Assembly: GCF_000002235.5 (NCBI RefSeq)
Contig: NW_022145609.1
Location: forward strand, 23,176,408-23,240,407
DNA from: Strongylocentrotus purpuratus
Lineage: Eukaryota; Echinodermata; Echinoidea; Camarodonta; Strongylocentrotidae
Reading direction: 5' to 3'
Length of the DNA stretch: 64,000 bases
This document shows positions 53,690 through 63,588 of this stretch, piece after piece. The first letter of the stretch is position 1. Each line of letters starts with the position of its first letter. The position numbers and the translations under genes were made by a program. Under the pieces are notes generated by a model. The model made no database searches, was not told the DNA's origin, and was given only the letters and a program-made list of their open reading frames with translations.

Positions 53690-54110
53690 ATTACTATCAT
53701 TTTTAATATCACAAATATCATTATTATCATCATGATTAGCATCATCATCATCATCACTATCATTATTATTATTTTGCATTTTCTGTACATCAGTATTTTG
53801 TGTAGGTTCGAGGGACCTTGCGTTATTCTCAGTCAGTATACACACACACAAACACACACACAATCGTACACACGCATCTTAACAAAAACGCATCCACACC
53901 CACCCACCCACACACTCATAAACACACACGCACACACACACATTAACGCACACGCATCCTAACCGTGAAGACGCACGTACCACCCAACCAAACACGCACC
54001 CTACACACACACACACAGACACACACCCTCCCAGGCTCCCACACTCCCAACAAACACACACAAGCATGCATCATGCAAGACACACTCATCCCACGCCCAC
54101 ACACACTGAG
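53690..54110. repeat. (ATC)n and (CA)n microsatellites
   Basis: ATC/ATT repeats (53700-53775) are followed by a long, impure CACACA tract (53838-54110) with CACGCA variants. Open frames on both strands here are low-complexity artefacts. Confidence 0.9.
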
Positions 54111-54131
54111 TAATCGTGTATATTAGCCTAC

Positions 54132-54205
54132 CTGGTTTTCTCCACATCTGCAATGATCCTTTCTATCTTGCTGTTGATGCTCACTAGCTGCTTGGCAAGG
54201 TGTAC
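54132..54205 (-). CDS. DEG/ENaC exon: distal extracellular segment
   Basis: The 74-base exon starts in phase 0 with VHLAKQLVSINSKIERIIAD and ends VEKT plus two bases, which complete Arg in the next exon. It corresponds to the variable region between the Cys-rich part and the pre-TM2 strand. The splice sites are CCATTAG|GTACAC and CCAG|GTAGGC. It is helical in character. Confidence 0.75.
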
Positions 54206-54271
54206 CTAATGGCCGAACAGATGACAGAAAGGAAATACCTATCTTATGTCATCATTCAAAGATAAAAGGAT

Positions 54272-54587
54272 CTGGGGGTGTTTCACAAAGATCATAAGTT
54301 GAACTTATCTCTAAGTTGGACTTAACAATTATGGAAAGCCGTTAGCATCTTTGAAAATATTTTGTAAAAGTTATTGTAAAAGGCATAAAATGTTGATTCA
54401 AATCACTAATGCTTTCTATTATCAAAGATATTTCATGTTCTTGATGTGGAATTTATGAAAAGTCCAAAATACTTGAATTTTTGCTTTTGAAGATATTTTA
54501 TTTTAAGGCTACAAATGGCTCTCCATAATGTTTAAGTCCAACTTAATTCAAGTTCGACTTAGGATCTTTGTAAAACACCCCCAGGAC
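54272..54587. mobile_element. MITE with CTGGGGGTGTTTCACAAAG ends
   Basis: The left end CTGGGGGTGTTTCACAAAGA mirrors the right end TCTTTGTAAAACACCCCCAG, and inner segments (AAGTTGGACTTAA) are also inverted. A relative with similar inner sequence is at 60022-60308. Confidence 0.7.
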
Positions 54588-54936
54588 AGCTGCCTCCGGA
54601 AAACTTCCCCAGGACAATGTCAAAAAGGATATATACATTCCAGGACAATTATTTCGACAAAATTACCTCCCTAGATCCAGTTGATGTGGGGTATCAGTGG
54701 ACAAATCTATGATGTGCTATCCTGGTCGGCAAAAGTCTCAAAAATTGACGACCTGCATTGTTTTAATTGTTTCTCATGTTTCGAACTTTTTTTTCTTCCA
54801 AGTTGGGAATAAGAAATGTTGGTGATTTATGAAAAACTGTTTTGTTTGTTTTTGTTTTTTGTTTTTGTTTTTTTTGTTTTTGTTTTTGTTTTTTTTTTTT
54901 GGGGGGGGGGGTTGTGTGTGTTAATAATTATTTTAA

Positions 54937-55638
54937 CCCTATTTAGCCCGGGCTATTTTGAAACTGCATAGCCCGGGGGGGGGGGGGCTTCTAAGGCCCC
55001 CCTATGATCGCATACATGTCAAGTGAAGTGTATAGAATACTATGGTAATTTCATTTTTTTGAACAATTCACTCATTTGCATATTTATGGTAATTTATGCA
55101 AATAAGGTCATCAAATTCACATTTTTGCCCATAAATCAGACATAATTCATATTTAAGCATTCTTTTTCACTACATGTATTCGTTAGACCATTTGAAACAC
55201 TAATACGACAAAAGACAATGGAAGACCTAGGTTATTCCTTATGTTATATTTTGTTTTGATAATTTCTTATGTATTTCTTTGTTTTTTAAACTTATGTATT
55301 TCATTGTTTTTGTTGTTTTATTTCATTTCCAACTATAATTCAACTATTTTGACCCCAAAATAAACACCTAAACTATAAACAAGACCAAATAACCAATGTT
55401 TTATCTCTTTATTTGAAAAATGAGATTTCCATATGTTTTATACACAAATCACAAAACTGAGCGATTTTCGGGCTGACATGCAAAGACAGAAGGACACGTG
55501 ACTTTGTAATGGTAGGTCCGATTTTCGAAAAATTTCTTTCAAAAGATGCGCAAGACTCGAAAGAAAAAGTCACAAAATTTCAGTGCAAGATTTTCTTGCG
55601 TTAAAAAATTATCGCCCCCCCCCCCGGGCTAAATAGGG
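54937..55638. mobile_element. piggyBac-like element, TTAA TSD (third copy, inverted)
   Basis: The ends CCCTATTTAGCCCGGGC and GCCCGGGCTAAATAGGG are perfect complements flanked by TTAA (54933-54936 and 55639-55642). The interior is the reverse complement of 30658-31431 (for example the CTTCACTTGACATG block). It lies in a channel-gene intron, showing the family is active across the locus. Confidence 0.9.
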
Positions 55639-55642
55639 TTAA

Positions 55643-57263
55643 ACCCCATCATCTTATTTGAAAATCTGAAGAAAAAACTGCGGGAAATGTGGTCTCACAC
55701 TACCTCCTCTATTAAAAAAAGTCCAGCGACCCTCCTCCCCCCCCCCCTCCCCAATGATGCCCCTTGCAATAAAGTTTGTATTCAAGACTGTACCATGCAA
55801 TATTTTAAATGATGAGAAAATGAGTAATAATACCTCATATCTTGTCGATGGCCATAGCGATGCTGACACGGTTCGTCTGAATGACTCCTCACTAAGCGAT
55901 TTATAAATAAGAAATATTAAAACCTCTGAATGACTTCTCACTAAAGCGATTAAAAAAGGGGTAGTTTTCCCCCCTCTTCTTCCGTTCCTTTCATCATCCC
56001 CCTTTATTAATTATTCGCTATCGGGGTTGCGGTCGTTTGGCCCCCTTGATCCATATGATATTGTCGATTGTCGATATCCATTGGTAAGAATTATTGATTA
56101 ATTATCTGTTAACATTACCGCAGACCAATAATCTGAACATTTAAAATAAAAATATATTTGTTTACCAAGGGAAATTTCATCAGCATCACTGCTGTTCTTC
56201 CCGAGGGCCCTGCATTTATAATAACCCCAGCAATTTCCAGGTACTTCGATGAAGAGTAAATATAGATTAATGTCTAAGGACGTTAGTGCCGGGCTAGGAT
56301 TCGAACCCTTGACCCTTGGAATGAGAGTCAAGTGAACCACTATACCACGATATCTCATTTGATTTTCAATGTGCTAACCTGCATGATATTGGACAAGTAC
56401 ACTCCAAGGTACTAGAGTGGTAAAGATATTCCACAAGCTGACGACACCTTTCTGTTGTGTAGGGAAAAAAGGACAAAGATATTGCGAGTTGAATGACGGA
56501 TTTTGTTCTGTTGGTGGGTGGTGTTGTTGTTGATGTTGTTTTTGCAAGTCGTTTAAGAAAAATGGATACAACTAAATGTATATACCTTTCAAGTACAAGT
56601 CCGCTCCAAAAATAACTTACTTTCAATAGAAGCTTTTTTCTTCACACCAGCATCCAAGTTAGATTGATAGTAATGTGTTTTTGTGTGGATGCGCTAATAT
56701 AGAGTAATCTTTTTAAGTTAAATCATGAAAAATGTGAATTTTGATAAACTATTTATGTAAAAATCAATAATTATAAATATACAATATTGAGAAAATAGTA
56801 TCAATTCTTCAAAGTTTATAAAAGATTTTGTAAAATGCCATGCACGCAATAGAATACAAATTATATAACCTGGACAAAGGCATGTGGAAATCAAGTTTTC
56901 GGGGATAAAAAAGGGAAATTAAACTATATAAAGCAATTGATATATAGTGAGGACATGACGTCACATACTAATAACCCTATTGGCAATTTGTGTAGTGATT
57001 TTACTTGTTCTATAGTTTTACATACTTCGAAAATTCATAACTTTCTTATTAGTAATCCGATTTTGCTCAAACTTCTTTTGATTGGTTTGTGTGACGTTTC
57101 TGCTTCTATTGAAAGTAAGTTATTTTTGGAGTGGACTTGTACTTTAAACACTATTATGGTGACCAACTATGACATGTATCCCAATATGTGGCATATCCGA
57201 CATAGGTTGACACCCAGATTTAAACAGAAATATATTTAAAAAATCATTGTGTTTTTAGCTTAC
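55643..57263 (-). other. Channel intron with a SINE
   Basis: C-rich patches at 55735-55750 and 55970 are present. A tRNA-derived SINE is listed separately. No additional exon is recognised, although one encoding the usual Cys-rich pre-TM2 region would have been expected in this part of the gene. Confidence 0.5.
56150..56356 (-). mobile_element. tRNA-derived SINE
   Basis: The minus strand begins GATATCGTGGTATAGTGGTT (A-box-like) and has AAGGGTTCGAATCCTAGCCC (B box) 55 bases later, the spacing of a tRNA promoter. A body with CTGGAAATTGCTGGGGTTAT and TGCAGGGCCCTCGGGAAG and an A/T-rich end follow. It has no tRNA-like 3' acceptor stem, so it is a SINE head rather than a tRNA gene. Confidence 0.65.
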
Positions 57264-57289
57264 CTGTCTGTCAATTTCTTGATACACCA
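57264..57289 (-). CDS. DEG/ENaC 26-bp micro-exon
   Basis: Two bases complete a Val codon and eight codons, VYQEIDRQ, follow, ending on a codon boundary at CAG|GTAAGC. The acceptor is TTTGGCTATACCAG. Phase fits both neighbours, and xVYQEI resembles the segment that follows the last Cys pair in other family members. The evidence is splice sites plus phase only, since the peptide is tiny. Confidence 0.5.
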
Positions 57290-57702
57290 CTGGTATAGCC
57301 AAACAGAGAGAGGTATAGTTTTTCTAGCGAAGACATGGTTCGATAAATAACTACGTAAAAAAGAATTATCCTTCCTAAAGTCAAAGTTCCCTCCCCCTCC
57401 TCTCCCTGTCCTTTCCAAAATTCGTAATTGAATAAGTGATATTAGGCATATATATCCTACGGACTCTAAAATTATTTTTCAATCTATTTCTTGTGTTTCA
57501 ATCCTATAACCAGTCCTGAGTTTTTTGGTTTTAATGACTAATTTACAGCTTAGAAATACGGAACGTATAGACCCTATGTTCCATATTCCACTAGATTAAA
57601 CCTGACTATAAAGAAGAAGAAAGAAAAAATTGTCCCAGCAGTAGATTAAAACTTTTAGTATAATTCGGTATAATTTCTGATATAAAATTCCCGCAGATGT
57701 AC

Positions 57703-57910
57703 CTTGTGTTGGATTAAGAGAGCTGCACTGCGTGTAGTTGCCAAACCTGATGTCTGTAATGCAACCACATGATTTGCGTAGAGTATCCTGCAGACATTGC
57801 TTCAGGCAGGCGTTGACCGTGTAGGAGGACGTCTCCGAGGTGAAGTTGGTGCCTTCTCCTGCTTTTGTGCATTCTTCGCCATAAGAACCGCCGAGCCGCG
57901 TGATGTTGAG
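57703..57910 (-). CDS. DEG/ENaC exon: extracellular Cys-rich region
   Basis: The exon encodes LNITRLGGSYGEECT, NFTSETSSYTVNACLKQCLQ and KSCGCITDIRFGNYTQCSSL, ending NPTQ plus one base. The order xRLGxxYGxC, YxxxxCxxxC, CGC is diagnostic for the ASIC/ENaC palm-thumb Cys-rich domain. N-glycosylation sites are visible (NIT, NFT, NYT). It begins in phase 0 after TTTGCAG. Confidence 0.95.
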
Positions 57911-59269
57911 CTGCAAACGAAACAAAAAATATTATGGGTGAATCAAATTGGTCATCAAAGATGCATTTCTTTTAGGATAAAAAGAAACCGTGGGTTTAGA
58001 TGACAGAGAAGATGGTGATAAACAATAGACAACAGAATAAGAAATTAGATCTATTTCATATCTAAACTCGTTAAATAATTATTTTGGTTGAGAGAAGAGT
58101 TATTATGCATGGCAGTAAAGCAAGGCATCTACGGGACGCAAAACCGAAGACCACGTACCATCCCCCCTCCCACCTGATCTTCAAATGGGATGTGACCCCA
58201 AAAGTGATGCGGATCCTACAGTCATCATCATCATCATCAATCATAAGCACAGGACAGTTTAGAATATTATGAGATATCGTTACAACACTATGTCAAAAGT
58301 TACGCTCTAAAACTACAAGCATTTTCATCGCAACAAATTAGAAATTAAATATGATCATAATATTGCAGCAAACCAAATGATAACGCAGCGTCTTTTATTA
58401 GGCAACTCGGTATTGACGCTCTACGAATTCCCATATTGGATTGGGCTCTAGAACACCTACCCCCTGGACATCCATCCCCGGATAACCACCCCTAGTCAAC
58501 TACCCCTAGGGCAACCACCCTCTAGGACGACTACCCCCGGGACAACTACCCCTGGACAACTACCCCCGGACAACTACCCCTAGGACAACTACCCCCCCCC
58601 CAAGACAACTACCCCCTACGACAACCATCCTCTAGGACAACTACCTCCCGGACAACTATCCTAGGGGTAGTTGTCTGGGGTAGTTGTCCGGGGGATAGTT
58701 GTCCTAGGTTTTTTTTAAATAAATGATTGACTTGGAACACATTTCTATTGTTGAAAATAAGAAGACATTAGGTTGTCACTATTTGAACACTTTATTCAAA
58801 CTGTGGTACACTACGCTCTCTTTTTCGACAAGGGTGCAGTAAGATAAAACCATCCACCTTAATTTGGGAATGCCCTGTTACGAATCAATTCATTCAAGAC
58901 ACTCTATTCGAAACAATGAACTGCTTTTGAATAAAAATTGCTTTTTGTTTGGTTTCCCAGATGGTACGCAATCTACCCTTAATTTTGTCATATGCAAAAC
59001 ACTATATATTCTCTGCGAAATACAACAGGGAACGTCTATCTTTCAATTCTTTTAAGAAGATGCTTAAACGTTGGTATGAAGCTGAGCGGGTTCTTTCTAT
59101 CAAACGCAATAAATTCGTTGTATTACTTGATATTGGATTCATGTGCAACTGATGTAACAATATTTGTGTTACCGATATGTCACAACATGTACTTTGTTCA
59201 AATATATTGTTTTGTTCTTGCTCAAGAATGATTGAATACAATTTTTCTTTGGAAAAAAAATCCATCCAC
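57911..59269 (-). other. Channel intron with GGACAACTACCCC repeat
   Basis: An (ATC)n run lies near 58222. The short-motif inverted array at 58450-58715 is listed separately. No other exon is identified. Confidence 0.5.
58450..58715. repeat. Inverted array of GGACAACTACCCC motifs
   Basis: The left part repeats CTACCCC(C)GGACAA about fifteen times with variants. The right part (58660-58710) holds the reverse complement, GGGGTAGTTGTC, three times. The plan is the same as at 2230-2705, where the core is AATTACC, so this is probably the same type of fold-back element. Confidence 0.65.
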
Positions 59270-59433
59270 CTTCCTAACACCGATGGCTGTCTTCTGACCG
59301 GTGGAGGCGGTAAGCCCATCATCTTCTGGGAAGGGTTGTTCAGTCTGGCTGTGGATGGATACCTTTACACCTGACTCTGCTGTCAGAAGTCCTACATGCT
59401 CAGGCTGTTCCACGAAGAGCGTTAGCTGCAAAC
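59270..59433 (-). CDS. DEG/ENaC exon: extracellular beta-ball/finger segment
   Basis: The exon encodes LQLTLFVEQPEHVGLLTAES, GVKVSIHSQTEQPFPEDDG and LTASTGQKTAIGVRK. The run GxKVxIHxQxExPFPxxxG followed by xPGxxTxIxxR is conserved throughout the DEG/ENaC family. It joins NYG of the preceding exon to give NYGLQLTL, and on to LNITRLGG. It ends on a codon boundary at AAG|GTGGAT. Confidence 0.95.
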
Positions 59434-59489
59434 CTGAAAGAATGTCATCATACACCCTGAATTAACAAGCTAAGAACTTCATTATCATC

Positions 59490-59687
59490 ATCACCCTCAT
59501 CATCATGTTAATAACAATATTATTAATAATAATTATGATAATAATAATGATAGTAATAATCGCAAAAGAAAATAATAATAACAGTAACAGTGATATAGAT
59601 AGCTCAATAAATAAAAAGCTAAATCAATAAATCAATCAATCTTATAATGATGAGAATGATAATAGTAATAATAATAATAATAATAAC

Positions 59688-59747
<60 letters not shown>

Positions 59748-59790
59748 ACAACTAATAATAATAATAATAAAAATGAATATCAAAAATGAT
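59490..59790. repeat. (AAT)n microsatellite
   Basis: Nearly pure AATAATAAT runs from about 59660 to 59780, with related ATA/ATG repeats to the left. The Ile-rich frame on the minus strand is an artefact. Confidence 0.95.
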
Positions 59791-60021
59791 AATACGATGT
59801 ATAATTGATTCCTGTAAAACTTACCTTGTTGCATTTTACTTTGTATACATGTTGTTGTTGTTTTTTTTATCTATGACATATCTACTGTATATCCTACTTG
59901 AATTTGTCTCTTTTGTATATAAGTCTTTTTATCTATCCATACCATATAAGTACATGTATCACCAATCTCCATCGCTAAAAGCATGGGCAATAAAGATGAA
60001 CCGTCTTATGAACCTTATGGA

Positions 60022-60308
60022 CCAAGGGGGGGGGGAGGGGGTTACAAAGACTAAGACCGACTTTAAGTTGGACTTAACTATGGCAGGCCATTCATGCCAC
60101 TATTTGCTCTCATCATTATGATATTTATTAATATTTCTTCCTTCAATCCCCTATCTAAAAATGTAAATTCTGTAGATTTGTGACCATGATTTGTACATCC
60201 CTTGAGAGACCAATGCTAGTAAATGGTGAGAGAAAACAGTGGCATGAACAGCTTGCCATATTTAAGTCCAACTGAAAGTCAATCTTAGTCTTTGTGAAAC
60301 CCTCCCTG
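60022..60308. mobile_element. MITE abutting a channel splice donor
   Basis: GGGTTACAAAGACTAAGACC with ACTTTAAGTTGGACTTAA at the left mirrors TTAAGTCCAACTGAAAGTC and TTAGTCTTTGTGAAACCCTC at the right. It ends only about 10 bases from the donor of exon 60319-60434, so most of that intron's 5' end is transposon sequence. Confidence 0.7.
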
Positions 60309-60318
60309 ATGTACATAC

Positions 60319-60434
60319 CATAGTTTGCCCCAGTCCTGCCTGTTCTCCTTGTCTTGTTGAAAGGTTCCTCTAATGTCCTTCCATTAAAAGTAAAACAATT
60401 CCCGTACTCGCTGTGCTGAAACATCGTGAAATTT
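60319..60434 (-). CDS. DEG/ENaC exon: extracellular segment with YGNCFTFN
   Basis: After completing Arg it encodes NFTMFQHSEYGNCFTFN, then GRTLEEPFNKTRRTGRTGANY, and one base joins to give Gly. FxHxxYGNCFTFN is one of the strongest signatures of the family. The acceptor is TTTTCAACAG and the donor ATG|GTATGT. Confidence 0.95.
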
Positions 60435-61423
60435 CTGTTGAAAATAAACATAAATCATAACAATTGATCACATATTTCACTCTGCATCTCTAATATCAGA
60501 TGTATTGGAATATCCATTATATAAATCATGGATGTCTCTGCCCCGAATTTTTGGGCCATGATGATCATGATCATTGTTTAGCCATTGTATATGATATGTT
60601 TCATCCTTTGTATATTATTTGTGGATATATATGATCGAATATGTCGAATTTGTTTGGTAAATACATACACCTGCGGAAGGGGAAAAATATATAAGTCGGG
60701 TTTTCTTTCTTTACCCAAATTAGCATTTTGCTGGTATCAGGTCGTTTCTAGAGAACCATCTATTATTGATTTTAACTGCCTTAATCAAGTACAAATACTG
60801 ATCATTTATTTTCTTCCCTCAGAAATGTATGTATGTATCGTTATGAAGACCTCGTCACAGGCCTCATGCTCCTCAGGAAATATCGACACCTCTATGTTAT
60901 TTAAATGTTAACATTGATTTAATATTCTATATACCATTATGAGGATGCAAATCATGTTTCAAATCTGAATCTGAACTGACTTGGCATTTAAAGTGATTCG
61001 GTAACATTGTTGAAGGAGGATGAAAAATTTGTATGAAATGTTACTTATCATATTCATTCAACTGTACTAAACCCTCTAGCATGCAAAAAATCCTGAACAA
61101 ATTCCCAAACCACAAAGATATCTATGGTTTTGTTTGAAGGCGTCACGGGTCAACACTCTCTGACAATAAAAATTCTCCCAACTATTTTTGAATTTTCCTA
61201 ACCGTTTTCCATGAAAATAAGACACAAGACAGGCTTTTTTTTAATGTGTCACCACTTAAATGTCTGGAATGGTATACAGAGTCAATTCAAAGCTTTGTGA
61301 CGATCTACATTCACTTAAAATGTCATTAAAGTGTAATAATATAGTAAGGAGAATTAAGGAATCAGATCAGTTTTTATCAATTATTGTTATCATTACTAAT
61401 GGTCTGTTTTCACTCAAACTTAC
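60435..61423 (-). other. Channel intron, nothing recognised
   Basis: This AT-rich intron shows no exon, transposon end or tandem repeat. Confidence 0.5.
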
Positions 61424-61586
61424 CTGTAACTGCAGGCGCGTTGGTCAAAGCTACACTGAAGGATGAAATCTTCAGCTTGGTGTCCGTATTCCTGGAGTTC
61501 GGCCTGAGTCGGGTTGAGGAGAGCCCTGAGGTCCGAGAAATCGGGCGACTGAGATTGATTATAGATGGCTTGCCAATCATTGTCAT
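61424..61586 (-). CDS. DEG/ENaC exon: proximal extracellular segment
   Basis: The exon encodes DNDWQAIYNQSQSPDFSDLR, ALLNPTQAELQEYGHQAEDF and ILQCSFDQRACSY plus two bases. DFIxxCxFxxxxCxxxNF just before the YGNC motif is the expected family order (first extracellular cysteines). The splice signals are TTTACAG|AT and ACAG|GTAAGT. Another minus-strand frame is also open here but lacks the motif. Confidence 0.9.
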
Positions 61587-62189
61587 CTGTAAATGAAAAT
61601 AAAAATCAATGGACTGTATGTGGTAAGTGAATGAGTATAGTGGAATGCGTATGGCCTTGAACACAACTATGCTGTTGTAAGATGCGACTTGACATTATTT
61701 GAAGTTCAAAGTACACAGTATGAATGGTCCAACAAGTTCAGACTATTGTATACATCACAAAATGCTTTTGAATATTAAATTTCAACATTGAACTTTAAAC
61801 GGTGAAGACTGAACATCATTCATGTTTCTATAACCATGGTATTCGATAACACGCCTATAATAATAGATGGAGTCATTTCCACATGTACTTCGGACTTACC
61901 TACTTATTTCCCAAAATTTGAACTTCGTTTAATCCGAGGACTAATCGGAAGTACGATTCTTACCTCCGCTGGGTTTTATTCGCGATAGGCTTCAAGCGTT
62001 TTGGATTATATTTGGGATAATGCAATAAGCTGAACTTAAATCCCTATTCCTCACCTCGCGATACATTTCTCGAACCAAAATGGCGGAAATTCTCCGTGAC
62101 ATCGCCCAGTGGAGCGGATCAGTCTACCATTGCTTTCCTTTCCCCAGTGACTTTGTACACCGGACACTCTCCACTGTTGGAATTTTGCT

Positions 62190-62332
62190 ATTAGGGACTT
62201 TTAGATTCTGACGAGAACGTGAACTGCCTTTTTAAGGCAACGTGACGTCCTTTTAAGGCACTGGCAGTGACGTCACATTGCCTTAAAGGGCAGTCCGTGT
62301 TCTCGTCGTGCAGAATCTAAAAGTCCCTATTA
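62190..62332. repeat. Short MITE, TAGGGACTTTTAGATTCTG ends
   Basis: TAGGGACTTTTAGATTCTG and its complement CAGAATCTAAAAGTCCCTA bracket about 100 bases that also contain inner inverted motifs (GAGAAC, TTAAGGCA). It lies in a channel intron. A TA target is likely. Confidence 0.75.
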
Positions 62333-62356
62333 TCTACCATTCTTCCACCTACCTAC

Positions 62357-62524
62357 CTGTTATTCCTTCCCATGTGTCGTAGAAGCTGAAGTCAAAAGAA
62401 CTATCGTCCCAGGAGCTCTCAAAGAAGTCGAATTCTCCGTTCAGATTTTGTGGTCCAGATGCTTGTGAATCGTCCGGTGAAGATGAAGTCTCTGGAGAGT
62501 TACTGGATGTCCCATCTGATTCAC
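62357..62524 (-). CDS. DEG/ENaC exon: acidic, Ser-rich and aromatic segment
   Basis: The exon encodes ESDGTSSNSPETSSSPDDSQ, then GEFDFFESSWDDSSFDFSFY and DTWEGIT, joined in phase at both ends. It is rich in Ser, Asp, Glu, Phe and Trp, unlike known family members at this point (after TM1). It is coding by phase and splice signals (ATTAAG|GT, ACAG|GTAGGT) and by the lack of stops. Confidence 0.75.
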
Positions 62525-62554
62525 CTTAATGAAATAGGAGTTGATGGCGCAAAT

Positions 62555-62990
62555 TATGCTTATACATATACTCAGACTTTACTTACACTAATACTTATTC
62601 TTTTATATACTAGTCATATACATACTCACATACCTATACTTGTACTTATATTGTCTTGTACTTACAGTACTTAAACTGAACTTATACTCACCATACTTAT
62701 AACTAAATTCTGTCTTGTACTCATATCTATTTACTTTTACTTTTAATAACAATACTTAAACTTATGAATATACTTATACGTGTACTTATACATTTCGTTC
62801 TACTTATACTTAAACTTATACTCAAACTCATACTTGTACCCATATATTTCCTTATAATCATACTTAAACTAATACTCATACTACATACATATACTCATAC
62901 TTGTATAATTATATTAGTACTTGTACTTACAATACTTAGACTAATGAAAATACTTTTACTTAAACCTAAAAATGATATATACTTAAAATA
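62555..62990. repeat. Degenerate (TACTTA)n / (TACTCA)n satellite
   Basis: Over 400 bases consist of variants of ACTTATACTCATACTTGTAC. It lies in the intron between the two acidic channel exons. No function is evident. The regular Leu/Ile-rich frames are artefacts. Confidence 0.85.
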
Positions 62991-63495
62991 ATGAAAAATA
63001 ATCTGTGAATTTTCTTACTGTTTGTTTATAATCGTGGAAGGGTATCATAGCATAGACGGACTAAGACTGATATTCGTATAGGGAACTTTGATGCGGCTGG
63101 CACACTCAATAAATGAAAATATGGATAACTATTTTTTCCATAGTTTTCGCATAATTTTCGTAAATCTATGGATCGCGATAATTGGACGCAATTTTGCTCG
63201 GGGTGACTTCTCTTTGCTTGAGAATCAACTTTCTATTTTACTTCTCGATTTTGCGAGCAGGCTAATCAAAGGAGCTGGCTAGTATCAACCCTTTTAATAT
63301 GGCAATGTTTAATTCTCCACCAAAGTATGTTACATGTTGATGACTGTTACATAATTATTTAACATTTCCCAGTTGTCTCCAGACAGCAACTTTTACAACG
63401 TTATCACATGACTAGTTATCAATTTAGATTTTATTCATATATTTCATTTATATTACTCTTTTTGTTTTTACATGAGCTGATGAACAGATCTATAC
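62991..63495 (-). other. Channel intron, nothing recognised
   Basis: No exon or repeat with recognisable ends is seen. The sequence is AT-rich. Confidence 0.5.
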
Positions 63496-63588
63496 CTGAA
63501 GTTCCGGACGAATTCGAATTCCCGTTTTCGGAGCCCAAACGTTCGTAGAAGGATTGGTCGAACCAAAATGAGTAGTCATCGGTGTCCC
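63496..63588 (-). CDS. DEG/ENaC exon: acidic segment, first in window
   Basis: The exon encodes GDTDDYSFWFDQSFYERLGS, then ENGNSNSSGTS plus one base. The acceptor is AACACACAG and the donor TCAG|GTATAG. Phase joins it to the next acidic exon (Gly). It is entered with one pending base, so at least one more exon, with the N-terminus and TM1, lies beyond the window's right edge. Confidence 0.7.

Noticed and set aside
53657..54067. Open frames rich in Val/Cys or Thr/His
   Set aside because: They are translations of (CA)n and (ATC)n microsatellites.
56280..56356. Functional tRNA gene on the minus strand
   Set aside because: A and B boxes are present but there is no acceptor stem pairing, and a SINE body follows directly.
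59619..59834. Ile-rich minus-strand frame resembling a membrane protein
   Set aside because: It is a translation of an (AAT)n microsatellite.
61410..61664. Minus-strand frame MFKAIRIPLYSFTYH
   Set aside because: A different frame of the same stretch carries the conserved DFILQC motif and joins both neighbouring channel exons in phase.
62450..62991. Leu/Ile/Tyr/Thr-rich plus-strand frames
   Set aside because: They derive from the TACTTA-type satellite and the antisense of a channel exon.
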